In this document: one piece after another, positions 53,781 to 64,000 of the stretch | How the letters are laid out: every line of letters starts with the position of its first letter | Position numbering within the stretch: the first letter of the stretch is position 1 | NCBI GenBank assembly: GCA_905221605.1 | Contig: CAJNDS010001112.1 | Location: forward strand, 1-64,000 | Length of the DNA stretch: 64,000 nt | Reading direction: 5' to 3' | Source: Symbiodinium natans | Lineage: Eukaryota; Sar; Dinophyceae; Suessiales; Symbiodiniaceae | Program-made: the position numbers and the translations under genes | The notes under the pieces: generated by a model | What the model was told of the DNA's origin: nothing | Database searches by the model: none | Seen by the model: only the letters and a program-made list of their open reading frames with translations

Positions 53781-54383
53781 GCTGTCCCAAACGAAGAGGG
53801 AGTTGTCTCCTGGTCCAGCACCTGCCGAAGGGCGTGAGCTAAGGTTTCAGGCTTCCAGGGCTCCAATGAAACACCCTGATACCGCACAGATACTTACATA
53901 GGCGCATGGATAAATCGGGGAGTCTGGTCTTTTGGTGCACGCTCGCGTATCGTCTTTGTACACAAAGGTGCCAATCGAACACTTTGTCTCAAAAGCTGTG
54001 GTGAGTACAGCCCACGCTGACTCACGGCATCTCAGAGCCCAGCCTGCTTGAAAATAGGGGGCAGCCGTCAGAACTTCACAGGGGGACGTGCAAGGGACCG
54101 CGGTCCCCTAAGCACCTCGATGAGTACAGAAGTGGACTTCCTTATCTTCTCCATACCAAGGAATGAGTTTTGGGATCGCGCGGTCGCAAAATCTTAGAAT
54201 TAGACCTGTTCGCTGAGGCAAGAAGATCTCAGTGGTGCCTGCCCCTGCATTCACTTTTAACTTGTTAGCTCTGGTGTTCAGTGAGTGAGGGGGCCGGATC
54301 TGTGATGTGAGCACTTCTCTTGGTGCTCAGACTCAGCTGTGCTCAGCCAATACTGTGCACTCAGATTGATTGCCCTTGCTCGT

Positions 54384-55288
54384 TCAGCGCTCCTTTGCGA
54401 CCTGCTCTACCCTCTTAACGATTGGTAGCAGAACTGGTCCCACGTCCTTCTTGGCCAGCTTCTTCTCTTCTTCCTGTTTCGCGCGCTCCTTTGGGTCTGA
54501 GGTGGCAGTGTTAGCCACCGGTGGTTCCAGGTCGCTGGCACTGATCAGACGCGACATGAGGTGTGCCACCATCATATCTGCCGGGCTGTTTGCAGAAGAC
54601 AGGTCGTCTAGTTCTGTGCAGGGCTAGCCTGGGAGAAAGCGGCGGCAGTCGAGTTGGGTGACGAGTGTGATGGCTGAGCATGGATCACAAGTGAAGCTTG
54701 CACGAAGCTGCTTCAACTAGGGCCATGAGCATCTACAAACAGACGATAGATGCCTGTGACCATCCTCCGGCCCGCCCAGTCAACGTCCCTGCCACGAGTT
54801 TTCAATGAGACCGAAGCACACCAAGAGTGCCACGGTCTGCAAGGTACTGGCAAGAATGCTCAAGGTGGTTGCCAGTGGTTCCCCACCATGCTTCCAAACA
54901 AGGCAGCAGGACATGCACCAGACGCTGCCCGGATGTTTCTCGAACTTTTGCAAGGGCTCGGCGACCTCCCAGACCAGTGCGAGCAATGCGCGGTATTGCT
55001 CGACGCTGATCGCACGAGTCACGAACCTCGAGGTCCCAGAGGATGATGCTGCGGTCCGCGGAGCAGCTCATGCCCTGAAACCTCAGAAGCCCCATATCTG
55101 CGCGCTACGTGGAGAACGTGGATGCCTCATGACTCATCCACGAAGCTGAGATCAGACTAAGCTAGCGGCGTCGGCCAGTCTACACGAAGGTCAACAACTT
55201 GACGGCCGTGCTGGAGCATGGCCCTGCGCATTGTGTGCTACCCTCAACACCTCCCTCGCCTCAGGAACGTTGCGCAATGAGTGCTCCC

Positions 55289-55332
<44 letters not shown>

Positions 55333-58300
55333 TTTTACGTATACAGAAACATATACCTGTACGTGTACATATGTGTACATGTATGAGCATACACACACGT
55401 ATATACGGGTATATGCATATGTATATACACATTATATTATACAACCTGTACATGTACTTGTACTTGTACATGTACATATTAGTATAAAATTGCAGATGTA
55501 CTTTCTGTGTATGTGTATATGTATATGTATATATATATATATGTAATATTGTAGTTTCTACGCGCTCGACCTCACATAGACATCTGTATGACCAGGCCTG
55601 ACGCAAGACTTGCTTCTCAAATCCCAGACCATCAGGTGACGGTCGAACGCACCGGTTACGGCCTGTACGCAACTTTTCGTGAGGGCTACTGAGGGCTGCG
55701 AGGTAGCTGTCATCTGATATGACTTGGGGTGACCTGATATGATGTTGGGTGATCTCGGGGATCTCTGATGCTGCGAATGCTGTTTTCGTGTGACTTGAGT
55801 TGATCTCGTATGATTTGAGGTGATCTGCGCCTGCCTGAGCACAGATACGAAATACACGCATATTTCGAGCGTGCCAGCCTTGTTCCCATCAGGACCCAGG
55901 CTGCAACACCAGACCTTGCTGCTCGCAGGCGCGACTAAAGTACAGGCAAGGCGACGAGTCTCCGCAACCACCAACATCCACCAACCTGGCCCACCTGTTT
56001 AGCGTCAGGCTGATACAAGCACTAGTGTTGGTCCGGTTTTGAACTGACCCTGACAAACTTCTTGTTGTCCAGAGCGGAAAACTAAAATGGTTGGTGCATG
56101 ATGATGCAGCGCAGTGCTGCAGACAAACAATTCCCTGCAACGGCCGGGCCGTGAGGAACTTTACTGAACCCATGCGCAAGCCGTATGCTGGGAGCTGCGC
56201 CGCCCCGGTGTGGCCCTCCAGCCGTGAGATGCAGCGGCCAGTCTCCAGGTCCCAGCTCCTGCTTGGGCAAGCTTCAGGGCCTTTCTTTTGAGGGAACTCA
56301 GGTTCCATGGTAGTGAGTGGCAGTAGACCAGAAAGAAGCAAGGCAGCAAGGCCACTGCAAAAGAAAGCGCCTGACGATCTGATCCTGCCCCACGGAGATG
56401 GCTCGCATCAGATCCCACTCAGCAGCTACGGAACACCTGAAGGATGCACGAGAGTCTACACTTACCCGTGCAGGAAGTGCAGAGCCCTTGCTAGGGAACT
56501 GGCACAGCGCCCGTGTGGTCGGAGAGGGTGGCCACCTGGTTCCCAAGCCCTTCAACTCCCAAATGCTAAATGACATGCCAGCTGCAAGCCTTACAGATGG
56601 CTGAGAAGGTTACAGACTCCTCCGCGTCGAAATCCCAGATTCGAACCTCTCCGTCAGCAGCTCCAGAAAGTATCCGCCTGCCCGGAATTACATTTCAGAA
56701 GTGACATGGCGTCTGATGTTAAATCTCTGCAGTCGTCCCAACATCGCAGTGAGCACATGCGGCTTTGTAGCCACGCACTTTTGATGGCGTCCGTGCCCTT
56801 TCAGCACAAGGACGATGTCGCTGTTGCTGCACTGGACTCCAAGACAGTGCAGGCATTTCCAGGCAAAGGCGGATCTCAGACGCATTCAGACGCTGTAGAC
56901 CTTGACCTTCTCGGTGCCAGAGACTTTGGACGGAGCTTCCGTGCGTGCGCCCGCAAAAAGCTTTGCCATGGAAACCACCAAGGATACCACAGCTACGGAG
57001 AGGGCCACTCCATGCAGGGCAGCCCTGCTGGCGCTCTTCCGGCGCTTCGCCTTCTGCGCCTTCTCATGGGCCACTGCATCAACGAGTTCCTCCTCCATGG
57101 TCCACATGCTGGAGCACATGCCCTCTTCATGGGTCGGTGGCTTCTTCCATGAAGCAGCCTGCACGTGTTGGAGCATCTCCTCTTCTGTGGCGCCAACTGC
57201 CTCGCCAACCTCTTCTTCAAAGATCTCCGGCCTCAACGGGCTCGTGGTCCCCGACATGTGAGGATATGGGCACTCGCGGGGGTGGAGGTGATGGAGCCAC
57301 TGGGCAAAGAGGCGTCCATGGAGTGGCACCAGACCACCGTGGTGCGCCTCGATTTCCTGTAGGCGCCGCTTCAAGCTGGAGGCCACGGAGGCATTTACAG
57401 CGGCTAGGATGGCCTCTGCAGTGGCCTCGTGGCTCTGGAGAATCTGCTCCAGTGAGACAAGGTAAGCATCACACTCGTCGATGCAGCAAACGGCATAGTA
57501 GCCAGAGGATGCAATGCAGTTCGAGGGACCGAGGATGTAGTTCGGGATCACCACTCGGATGGCATCAGGATCCGACTCATCCAATGCACCAAGTTGTCGG
57601 AGGTAGGACACACTCTCACTGAACTGCCACTTGCCACCGTGCAGTGCCATGCCGTAGAAGTCACTGAGACGAACTCGGCCGGTGTTGGGACGCTCCTCGC
57701 TCTGCAACAACTCGTCTTTGAGGGCTGAACACTCGTGGGATTGCCATCGGCCATACCGCTCGCCAAGCGCTGCGACAACCTCGGACATCTCCTGGAAAGA
57801 CAGTTGCTGCTTGCTAGGGAGGATGTCCTCACGAGTTTGCTGCAAGAACGACTGTGTCGCTGGCCAAGTTGGGTACTGCTCGGCAACCTCACTCAGCTTC
57901 TGCAGCATGTTGTCGGGCTGAAGGTGCTGCATATCTGCTCCAAGGACGAAACTGGCCATGTAGGTTTCCAGCACTTCCGTAGCTTGTGTCATGTTCAGCA
58001 CCGACTGGAGAGGCTTCTCCTGAGCATGCATCGCTGCTGAGAGGCGGATGTCCGCCTCCGCATGGACCATGTTCTCCAGCATGGCGGCCAACACGGCCAA
58101 GTCGTGAAGGTCCAGGCCGTGGTCTGTGAGCCGACTCTCAAATAAGGCAACCACATCCTCCGGCATGCGGTTCCCCAAGGCAATCGTAGGCGATGAGCTG
58201 TCCCATGTCTCTCCGCGTGGTTCCAAACCATGGAACTGCCATCCATGACGTTGGACGAACAAGCGGTGGAGGGCGTAGCGTGCAGCTGGAGGCCGCACGG

Positions 58301-60768
58301 CACCTCGCGCATTCTTTGGAAGGGCGGCGAAGGTGCTGGAGAGGGCATCTTGGAGACTTGCGATGCGGGCTTTTGTTGAATCCATGCTCGCAGTCTTCAT
58401 GACATCCTTGAGCTCTGCGAGGATGGGCTGCTTGGGATGTGCGACTGGTGCTTCTGTGAGAAACTGGGCACTGCAGCCGCCCAAAGCAAGCAGAAGGAAA
58501 ACTGCACAATGTGCAGAGTAGGCAAACGACTTAGCCATAGGTACGAGGAATAGAACTGTCTACGGGCAGACTTTCTTGTGACCGCGGTGTGAGGTGACCA
58601 CCACAGTTAACAGGAAGCTCGAGCAAATTGTGGCAAAGGGCATGCAACATGTTTGCTTCACACTCGCAACTCAGTTTGTGGGTCGCCTGAAATAGATGGG
58701 GCGCAAGCTCTGACACATAATGAGGTCCACCATGCTTCTTTAAGCTAGCAGCTACCCACCTTCCATCCCAGTCCACGTCGACAGACGTCACCCAGTCTTT
58801 GTGGCCTGCACAAAGCTTTCGTCACACACAGCGCTTGTGTTCTTCTTTTGTGTGTATTCGCGGGCAACTCTATATCGAAGGTCGTATAGCCTGTGACCTG
58901 CATGGTTAGCGAGTTGTCACAAAAAGAAACTCCGTCCTGGTTTGAGACTGGGCATCTGATGAATGTGCCCCTCAAACCTCCGACCAAACTCCATGGAGAT
59001 GATTATGTTTGAAGCCAGGGCTTGTAACACCAAGGCTGGTGGGATCGCATCGGTGCATGCACAAGTGTGATTGCCATGCGCGATGGAGCGGGGCTGCTCA
59101 TGTTTTGTTTGTGGCTGTGGTGCTGCAGGTGCGTGTGCCTGTGCGCGCGCGGGGGAGTGTGGGTGTGTGTGATTGTGACAGAGAGAGACAGAGGTGCGCA
59201 GGCCATGTCCTGCTAGGGGAAGCGGATTCAGCGGATGAAAGAAACATGGATCGTTCTCTGTTTGGCAACCTAAGACTCTGAGAGCCTCATTCAAGCACAA
59301 GATGCGCTGAGCGCCGGGGGGCCTCGGTAGAAGCATTGGAGCGCCTTGTCGTCAGGCACCTCGTCGTTCACATCCCAGAGAGCCTCTGCTAGCGCGGCTT
59401 GGTGCAGCTATAATCCTCGCTGCGCTGTTACACCTGCTATCCCCAAATCATCCGGGGTGCCAAAGAGTGATCGCCAGAGCCGGTCACCTCAAATCCACCC
59501 CCTCACTTCTTCTGATCGCCGTGTTCGTACTGCGCAATGATGTAATGTTGAGTGGCGCATCAGCAGAAAACAAACGAATATCCGATACGTACTGGTGGAG
59601 CCAGGGCCAACGAAAGCCATGATTGGGCCGGAAAAGCTTTTCGCAAGTCTTCGGTTTAGGCATGTATATATATATATACACATACACATATACACATGCA
59701 AGATACTCAGGGGACCTTTGCCCATGTACGCCCGCGCTGTGCCATGGCACCTGGCCCCGATTTCTTTCTGATCTTTTCGATAAACTTGCCACCAAATGGC
59801 TTTGTTTCTTTTATTGCTTGTTCTTGTTCTTGTTCTTGTTCTTGATCTTGTTCTTGCTCTTGTTATTGCTCTTGCTTTTGTTCTTGTTCTTGCTCTTGCT
59901 TTTGTTCTTGCGTTGTTGTTCACTCCCCCTCCCCCACACCCCTCTTCTCAAAAAAACCCACTCGCCTCGCCGCTTTTCAAAGCCACACCGCCCTCCTTTC
60001 GTCCCACCCGATGGCCGTCGCTAGCTTTCATGGTCTGGATGCTCCACAGCTTTCCAACAGAAACCTCTTTTTGGGTGCAAGGTCTTACAAAGAAGCGCAG
60101 GCAAACTCGCCAGTATGGCAGCCATGTCTGTGTCCCAGTCCACACTGAGGCAAAGGATCGCCGCCTCATTTAAAGTTTAGGGTTTAGGGATGGTAACTTA
60201 CGGCTTGTGGCTCAGAACTCGTCTCTGGGAGAAGAGCAACATTGGCTTTGACTAATGACCAGGTATCTCTGTCACAAACGCATTTCTCGATCCTTGTGGC
60301 GCCACCAGCAACGCTTCTCGTCACCTGCGCATGCATTTCTGGCATCTCTGGACGCCTAATCGCGCAGACCTGCGGTCGCCAAGCATTCTTTAAATTCAGC
60401 CAGCTGCAGTCTGCCAACCGCCCTCTAGAATAGACGTGCAAAGTTCCTTTCGTCTGTCATCAGCTCTGCACTGCAATGCCATGATGTGCACAGAGTCCGA
60501 ACATGTCCAAACGTTTCTCCGAGCCTGTCTTTACATCCCACTGTCGCATTGTCTGGTCAGTCGACACGGTGATCATGCGCGGATTGCAGCCCGGAAACAT
60601 GGAACGCCTCGGCACGGTAGACGCATTCTCGGATCTTGAAGGTACTGCTGCGAGAGCGGTCACAGCATGGAACCCATGCAGTACACACATCTCACATTGC
60701 TGGCCTGTCACCCTCCAGGAGTAAGGTGAGGTCATCGTTAGCCATGATTCCTTCGGGACGATTACCAA
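54384..60768 (-). CDS. WD40-repeat protein, multi-exon
   Basis: Exons in transcript order. About 60460-60695: MITVSTDQTMRQWD. 60202-60403: ends SSEPQA before GTAAGT. 59323-59407: EALWDVNDEVPDDKALQCFY. 58760-58805: GHKDWVTSVDVDWDGR. 56614-56677: ILSGAADGEVRIWDFDAEES. 56504-56535: VATLSDHTGAV. 56371-56436: AAEWDLMRAISVGQDQIV. From 56258: SWDLETGRCISRLEGHTG. 55879-55934: KVWCCSLGPDGNK. 55576-55662: AVTGAFDRHLMVWDLRSKSC ... GHTDVY. 55027-55074: GMSCSADRSIILWDLE. From 54965: VAEPLQKFEKHPGSVWCMS. Terminal exon 54384-54585 ends IVKRVEQVAKER. Repeated GH...WD spacing gives about six to seven blades of a beta-propeller, a protein-binding scaffold. Phases agree across most junctions, several only with GC donors. 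A possible start is the ATG at about 60743 (MANDDLTLLLEGD). The basic C-terminal helix lies outside the propeller. The intron 56678-58759 contains another gene. Confidence 0.85.
55287..55545. repeat. ACATAT/GTATAT microsatellite block
   Basis: About eight ACATAT units at 55290-55335, followed by irregular GTACAT, TATACAC and TATATG stretches to 55545. Entirely within the WD40-gene intron 55075-55575. It generates spurious Tyr/Thr and Ile/His ORFs. Confidence 0.9.
56886..58538 (-). CDS. Secreted/type-I membrane protein, intronless, nested
   Basis: A single 550-codon frame with no intron. Residues 1-25 form a signal peptide (KSFAYSAHCAVFLLLALGGC). Residues about 508-530 form one membrane helix (ALHGVALSVAVVSLVVSMAK) followed by a short tail ending KVKVYSV, so most of the protein faces the secretory lumen or the outside. 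The middle has alternating helices and a Cys-rich centre (NCIASSGYYAVCCIDECDAY), then HHGGLVPLHGRLFAQWLHHL and RECPYPHMSGTT. From memory the last segments resemble a protein family common in dinoflagellate transcriptomes, of unknown function; I cannot verify this here. It lies wholly inside an intron of the WD40 gene, on the same strand. Lack of introns suggests origin as an mRNA-derived copy, although no poly-A tail or clear spliced-leader remnant is seen. Confidence 0.85.
   Translation of the reverse strand: MAKSFAYSAHCAVFLLLALGGCSAQFLTEAPVAHPKQPILAELKDVMKTASMDSTKARIASLQDALSSTFAALPKNARGAVRPPAARYALHRLFVQRHGWQFHGLEPRGETWDSSSPTIALGNRMPEDVVALFESRLTDHGLDLHDLAVLAAMLENMVHAEADIRLSAAMHAQEKPLQSVLNMTQATEVLETYMASFVLGADMQHLQPDNMLQKLSEVAEQYPTWPATQSFLQQTREDILPSKQQLSFQEMSEVVAALGERYGRWQSHECSALKDELLQSEERPNTGRVRLSDFYGMALHGGKWQFSESVSYLRQLGALDESDPDAIRVVIPNYILGPSNCIASSGYYAVCCIDECDAYLVSLEQILQSHEATAEAILAAVNASVASSLKRRLQEIEAHHGGLVPLHGRLFAQWLHHLHPRECPYPHMSGTTSPLRPEIFEEEVGEAVGATEEEMLQHVQAASWKKPPTHEEGMCSSMWTMEEELVDAVAHEKAQKAKRRKSASRAALHGVALSVAVVSLVVSMAKLFAGARTEAPSKVSGTEKVKVYSV
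59665..59917. repeat. Microsatellites: TATA patch and (TTGTTC)n
   Basis: 59665-59698 is a TATATA/CACATA patch. 59815-59917 is a hexamer-type repeat (TTGTTC with TTGCTC variants), about seventeen units. Both sit between WD40 exons and give long Leu/Val/Arg ORFs that are not genes. Confidence 0.9.
60174..60190 (+). repeat. Telomere-type units (TTTAGGG)2
   Basis: Two units in plus orientation, just downstream in transcript of the GTAAGT donor of exon 60202-60403. Confidence 0.75.
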
Positions 60769-60974
60769 GGTGCGTTCGAATGCTTGCGGCTTTCGTCACT
60801 CCTAAAGCCTAAGAATGTCCTTCGATTGTTCTGGCCAGTTGTGGCAGAACTAATTAAGCACAAAACATGGAGCATAACAATTAGAAACAATTGTCGTTCA
60901 TACCAGGCAAATACGTGCCTCACAGTTGGGGCCGCAAATTGCACGATGCGAAGCAGGCTCGTGGCTGCTACGAT

Positions 60975-61225
60975 CCAGTCCGCGCCATTTGGGAAAGCCC
61001 CTTGAGGCCCTGGGGGCCGTCAGGCGACTTGAGATACACGGGTCTAGCCACCTTCCGCAGCTTTGCGAATGTGTGGCGCCTGGGCACCTGTAGGTCGTCT
61101 AGGCAATGCTGTGCCCCTATTTCCATAGCCACAGTGTTGAAGATGCTCTCTAAGCTTTGGCCAAAGATTTTGCAAAGACTGCGTAGCTGTGTAGTGAGTG
61201 CAATGATGCCACCACTTGGCTCGGG
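60975..61225 (-). CDS. Exon, unknown protein
   Basis: The minus frame reads PSGGIIALTTQLRSLCKIFG, then QSLESIFNTVAMEIGAQHCL, then RKVARPVYLKSPDGPQGLKG and LSQMARTGS before TAG. Very good coding look, 80 codons or more. It may be the last exon of a small gene or an upstream exon of the WD40 gene. Confidence 0.55.
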
Positions 61226-61284
61226 CAAACAGCCTTGGGATTCCCGGTGTGGCACTGTCCAATGGCAGCAAAGATGGAAAGATT

Positions 61285-61318
61285 GGAGCCCTAAACCCTA
61301 AACCCTAAACACCCTAAT
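61285..61318 (-). repeat. Telomere-type array (CCCTAAA)n
   Basis: Four units on the plus strand, upstream in transcript of exon 60975-61225. Confidence 0.85.
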
Positions 61319-61567
61319 AGTGGGCAGCTGGCGCAGGGCAGGGCAGGCATGAAAGGCAGCTGCTCGCGGTCTTTCCGAGTTTGCTGTGAAAAGCTGGGCT
61401 CCCAAGCCTTTCAGTGCTACACTGCTACACAATGCAAAGCAATATATGTATGATTCTGTATGAATACTGCTTTAGATTCGATGCCCAAACAGCATTGAAT
61501 TCGTGTCTGGACTCAAAGCAGGAATGAAGTGATATATGAAGCCATCGGGTCTTTTCGCGCCCATCTC

Positions 61568-62286
61568 TCACTCATCCTGGGCGGCTTCCTCTTCAGCCTC
61601 AATCGCAGCCACTGCCGCCTCCAGAACTGACAGGGTTTTACATTGCTATGGCTATGGGAAGCAGGTCTTTGCAAAGGCAGAAAGGCTTATTGCAGTTTAG
61701 CTTTACGCTCTACTCTGCCTGTAAGCTGAGCGGCTACATGCTACATCCCCAGAAGCTTTTCTTGCGAGCCATACTCACGGCCCTGTCGCACGCACGGCAA
61801 AACCACTTTCACGAAAATAATGTCACGTCCGCATGCCATATGTTACAACTGCAAGGCAGCAAGAATTGAAAGCACTGAAAAGGAAACTCTACGGGCAGCC
61901 CTTTCGCAGATTTCTCCACAACATCCAGAACTTGGCTGGCTAGCTTCATACATGCAGCCCTCTTAGACCCTAACTTAATCCGATATAATCTTACAAGTGG
62001 GTGTTCTTGGATGCCCCACACGTGCGTCAACTAATTCCATCAACTAGGCGCAGCTGCTGTTGGACTTGACCTCCTCCCAGCTGCAAGAGTCCCTGCATGT
62101 CCCTGCCCTGTCTGTCTGTTACTGCGACTATTACTAGCGATTACTAGTGGGTCCACTACATTTCCCTGCGACCGATTTCGTAAGACGGACCTGCGAGGTG
62201 CTTGCAATGCTCTGCCTGCGTTTCGTCCAGCAGGGGCACCAGCGAGTCTGCCGCACCACCCGGGTAGTGTTTGATGAACACAGGCA
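61568..62286 (-). CDS. C-terminal exons of an unknown protein
   Basis: Three exons join in phase. 62191-62286 (acceptor GAGGCAG, donor GTCCG): PVFIKHYPGGAADSLVPLLD, ETQAEHCKHLA. 61874-61969 (acceptor AAGTTAG): SKRAACMKLASQVLDVVEKS, AKGLPVEFPFQ; its end is in phase only with a GC donor. Terminal 61568-61626 (acceptor CCTGTCAG): LEAAVAAIEAEEEAAQDE, TGA at 61568-61570. Helical with a strongly acidic C-terminus. Family not recognised; the upstream part is missing. Confidence 0.65.
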
Positions 62287-62472
62287 CTGCCTCATTAGAA
62301 AAGCAGGGGGCTCAATGCAGTATCTCTCAGCCTAGGTGCACGGGGCTCTGCAAGCTCAACCGTCAAGCCTGCCGAAGCTTTTCGAGGCTGCCGTTGCAAG
62401 CCTGCACTTGAAACTGCAAACACAAAATACACCAGCACGTGAGTCGACTAGCCAGTTAGTGATCTTCACGAT

Positions 62473-62754
62473 TTAGGTCCCTATTAGCCCATGGGCCTCT
62501 ATATCGACTCCGCCAACGCAATCAGCCTCGAGACAGTCAAAGGCTCGCTCGGCTTCTTGACAGATTAAATACAGTAAGCGACACGAAGGAATGTGATTGT
62601 GAGCAGCATGAGCTCTACAAAATGTGCCGAGACAGCGGCTGCAAGGGTGTCGATCGCGCCTGGAACATGCCGCTAATGATCGCTGCTTCGCATGGCTACA
62701 GTTTTCTGCAAGAATGTTGAAGTCGGAAACTTCGTCTGCACCGACTATGTGCAC
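62473..62754 (-). CDS. Candidate exon, EF-hand-like
   Basis: The minus frame contains CQEAERAFDCLEADCVGGVD then IEAHGLIG. The layout AFD.LEAD..G.VD.E is like a calcium-binding EF-hand loop, with some ligand positions altered. One motif only. It could be an upstream exon of the gene at 61568-62286. Confidence 0.35.
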   Translation of the reverse strand: MHIVGADEVSDFNILAENCSHAKQRSLAACSRRDRHPCSRCLGTFCRAHAAHNHIPSCRLLYLICQEAERAFDCLEADCVGGVDIEAHGLIGT

Positions 62755-63129
62755 TCTCTTAACTTCCTTGCAGACCCGACATTATCAACGCGCCTCTCTG
62801 GGGGTTTAGGGGTATGATGCCAACACTAACCGTGCCCAGGCGAACCAGGTACCAGCGTCGCTTGCTCGGCGATGGCCTGTACGGCACGATATAAAGTGGA
62901 ACACGGCCATGCCACAGTATTGCGTGCAAGCACTACTGGTAGCTGCAAATTTTGATAATTGCATTAGCAAGGTGGGTTATGGGGATTATACTAGGGTTTC
63001 CAGGGGATACAAAGTAGACTGAGTCAAAAGTTCTTCCAAGCAAGCACCTCCAATCTGGCCAGGTCGAGGCTTGCAGGCGTCTCGCTGGTTGCAATGCAGG
63101 ACGTGGATGCCTTGGCAGCGTCAGCCCTT

Positions 63130-63402
63130 CGGATCATCAGGGTTTAGGGTTGAGGGAACAGCCCTTTCCAGGCCTCTTTGAGGACATCCTCCAGCTGTGT
63201 GGACATCTTCAACACGCATTCCAGGATATGCCTTGTGAGGGCTATATACATGAATGATGCACTGCTCAATGGATGCTATGGCCAGAAGGTCAAAGAGCCA
63301 ATGGAGAGTTTTCTTGACAGACTCTGTCTTTAAACAGCAAACAACGTCAGCCACCGATACCCAGCCCGGGAGTTCATCTTCATTTTTAAGCCTTTTGGGC
63401 AT
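63130..63402 (-). CDS. Two overlapping coding frames, unknown protein
   Basis: From 63402 one frame reads KRLKNEDELPGWVSVADVVC and LKTESVKKTLHWLFDLLAIA. Lower down, another frame (after a GAGCAG acceptor) reads SFMYIALTRHILECVLKMST and QLEDVLKEAWKGLFPQP, then TAA. Both are protein-like. A short intron starting at GTATCG would explain the switch, but the phases do not agree, so an indel is possible. The telomere-type unit AGGGTTTAGGG sits at the very 3' end (63139-63149). Confidence 0.5.
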
Positions 63403-63428
63403 CTTGCTACACTATGTTGCTTAAAGTT

Positions 63429-63530
63429 CAGGAGTTGGGCGGCAATGTCACCCAAAAGCGTGGTAATTTAGGTCATCGGCTTGCACCCCCCACCGCCTAA
63501 AACTAGGCGGCTTAAGATGGCCAACTCCTG
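63429..63530. mobile_element. Palindromic element
   Basis: Perfect 10-bp ends (CAGGAGTTGG / CCAACTCCTG) and an internal perfect hairpin CCGCCTAAAACTAGGCGG at 63493-63510. About 100 bp, non-coding. Confidence 0.5.
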
Positions 63531-63631
63531 CTGCACTGCGCATCCTGGCAAAAAAAGACTTCCTTTGGACTCGGGACTCTGTCCCTGCAAATGGGTCATC
63601 TATCGACTGAGCCCTCAACATGCAAAAGGGC

Positions 63632-63835
63632 GGTAAAACCCTAAACCCTAAACCCTAAACCCTAAACGGTTACGTCTGCTCAATACTCCATCCTCCTGGT
63701 CCCCCACCTCTCGGCAGGGAGCATGGCTTCCTGAAAGGCGCTGCACAAGTCGTCCTCATCCTCCAGCAGCTCCTGTACAGGGACTTTCAGCACAAGTTCG
63801 GGGTTTAGGGTTTAGGGTTTAGGGTTTGGGGTTTT
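63632..63835. repeat. Outward-facing telomere-type arrays around an exon
   Basis: 63632-63667 holds five CCCTAAA units; 63799-63835 holds four TTTAGGG units with a GGGGTTTTGGGG tail. They bracket exon 63680-63772. Confidence 0.95.
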
Positions 63836-63947
63836 GGGGGTTTCGGAGAAAGTTTTGGGGTTTTGAAAGGGCTCTTGGCTACGTCGCCTCGTCGCCACTG
63901 ATGACTTCCACCGCGTCGGGTTTCTTCTTGTCGGCATTTTCTAGCTC
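63680..63947 (-). CDS. C-terminal exons of an acidic protein
   Basis: Exon 63888-63947 (acceptor CTCTACAG, exactly 20 codons: ELENADKKKPDAVEVISGDE) ends at a GC donor and joins in phase 0 to the terminal exon 63680-63772 (acceptor TGTACAG): ELLEDEDDLCSAFQEAMLPA then ERWGTRRMEY, TGA at 63680-63682. Acidic linker and short helix. The gene continues beyond the window edge. Both exons are too short to appear in simple ORF lists. Confidence 0.65.
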
Positions 63948-64000
63948 CTGTAGAGCTGTTGGCACATGGTAGCTTACCCTCTTCACGTTTCAGAACGGAT

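Noticed and set aside
56945-57622. Plus-strand 225-codon ORF
   Set aside because: Antisense shadow of the 550-codon nested gene.
59796-60173. Plus ORF rich in Leu/Val
   Set aside because: Encoded by the TTGTTC microsatellite.

Overview
The window is eukaryotic nuclear DNA, most likely from a dinoflagellate and plausibly a symbiodiniacean. The evidence is: coding sequence broken into short exons (about 30 to 450 bases) by introns; good splice junctions in which many donors are GC, and some apparently GA, instead of GT (a known dinoflagellate habit); every exon I can support lies on the minus strand, as in the long one-directional gene arrays of dinoflagellates; and about twenty short TTTAGGG/CCCTAAA (plant/dinoflagellate telomere-type) arrays lie inside the sequence. 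Exons were found by reading the minus strand for open, protein-like stretches bounded by AG acceptors and GT/GC/GA donors whose phases agree. No homology search or RNA evidence was available, so most single exons carry no name.

Layout by descending coordinate (the direction of transcription): 63.95-63.68 kb, C-terminal exons of an acidic protein; 62.29-61.57 kb, C-terminal exons of another gene; 60.77-54.38 kb, a WD40-repeat gene whose exons join in phase; inside one of its introns, on the same strand, an uninterrupted 550-codon gene (58.54-56.89 kb) for a secreted or type-I membrane protein; 53.6-48 kb, fragments of several unknown genes; 47.7-46.5 kb, a MORN-repeat gene; 45.2-38.5 kb, a voltage-gated ion-channel gene with S1-S6 and a cytosolic EF-hand-like tail; 38.4-37.8 kb, a short unknown gene end; 36.5-35.8 kb, a second orphan copy of the channel's tail exons; 35.5-34.3 kb, a gene with a tandemly duplicated exon; 30.1-28.6 kb, a polytopic membrane protein; 26-2.9 kb, scattered exons, including a 1.8-kb proline/glutamine-rich repeat gene at 15.5-13.7 kb and a protein ending in a C-terminal membrane anchor at 2.9 kb.

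Non-coding structure: at least seven short palindromic (MITE-like) elements in two or more families, microsatellites, long homopolymers, and the telomere-type arrays. In four places two arrays lie less than about 200 bases apart in the order CCCTAAA...TTTAGGG and enclose a segment holding a confirmed or possible exon. In the pre-mRNA the two arrays could pair and loop out that exon. I regard this as the most interesting candidate system in the window. The genes do not form an obvious pathway; calcium/voltage signalling (channel with EF-hand-like tail) and scaffold proteins (WD40, MORN) are the recognisable themes.
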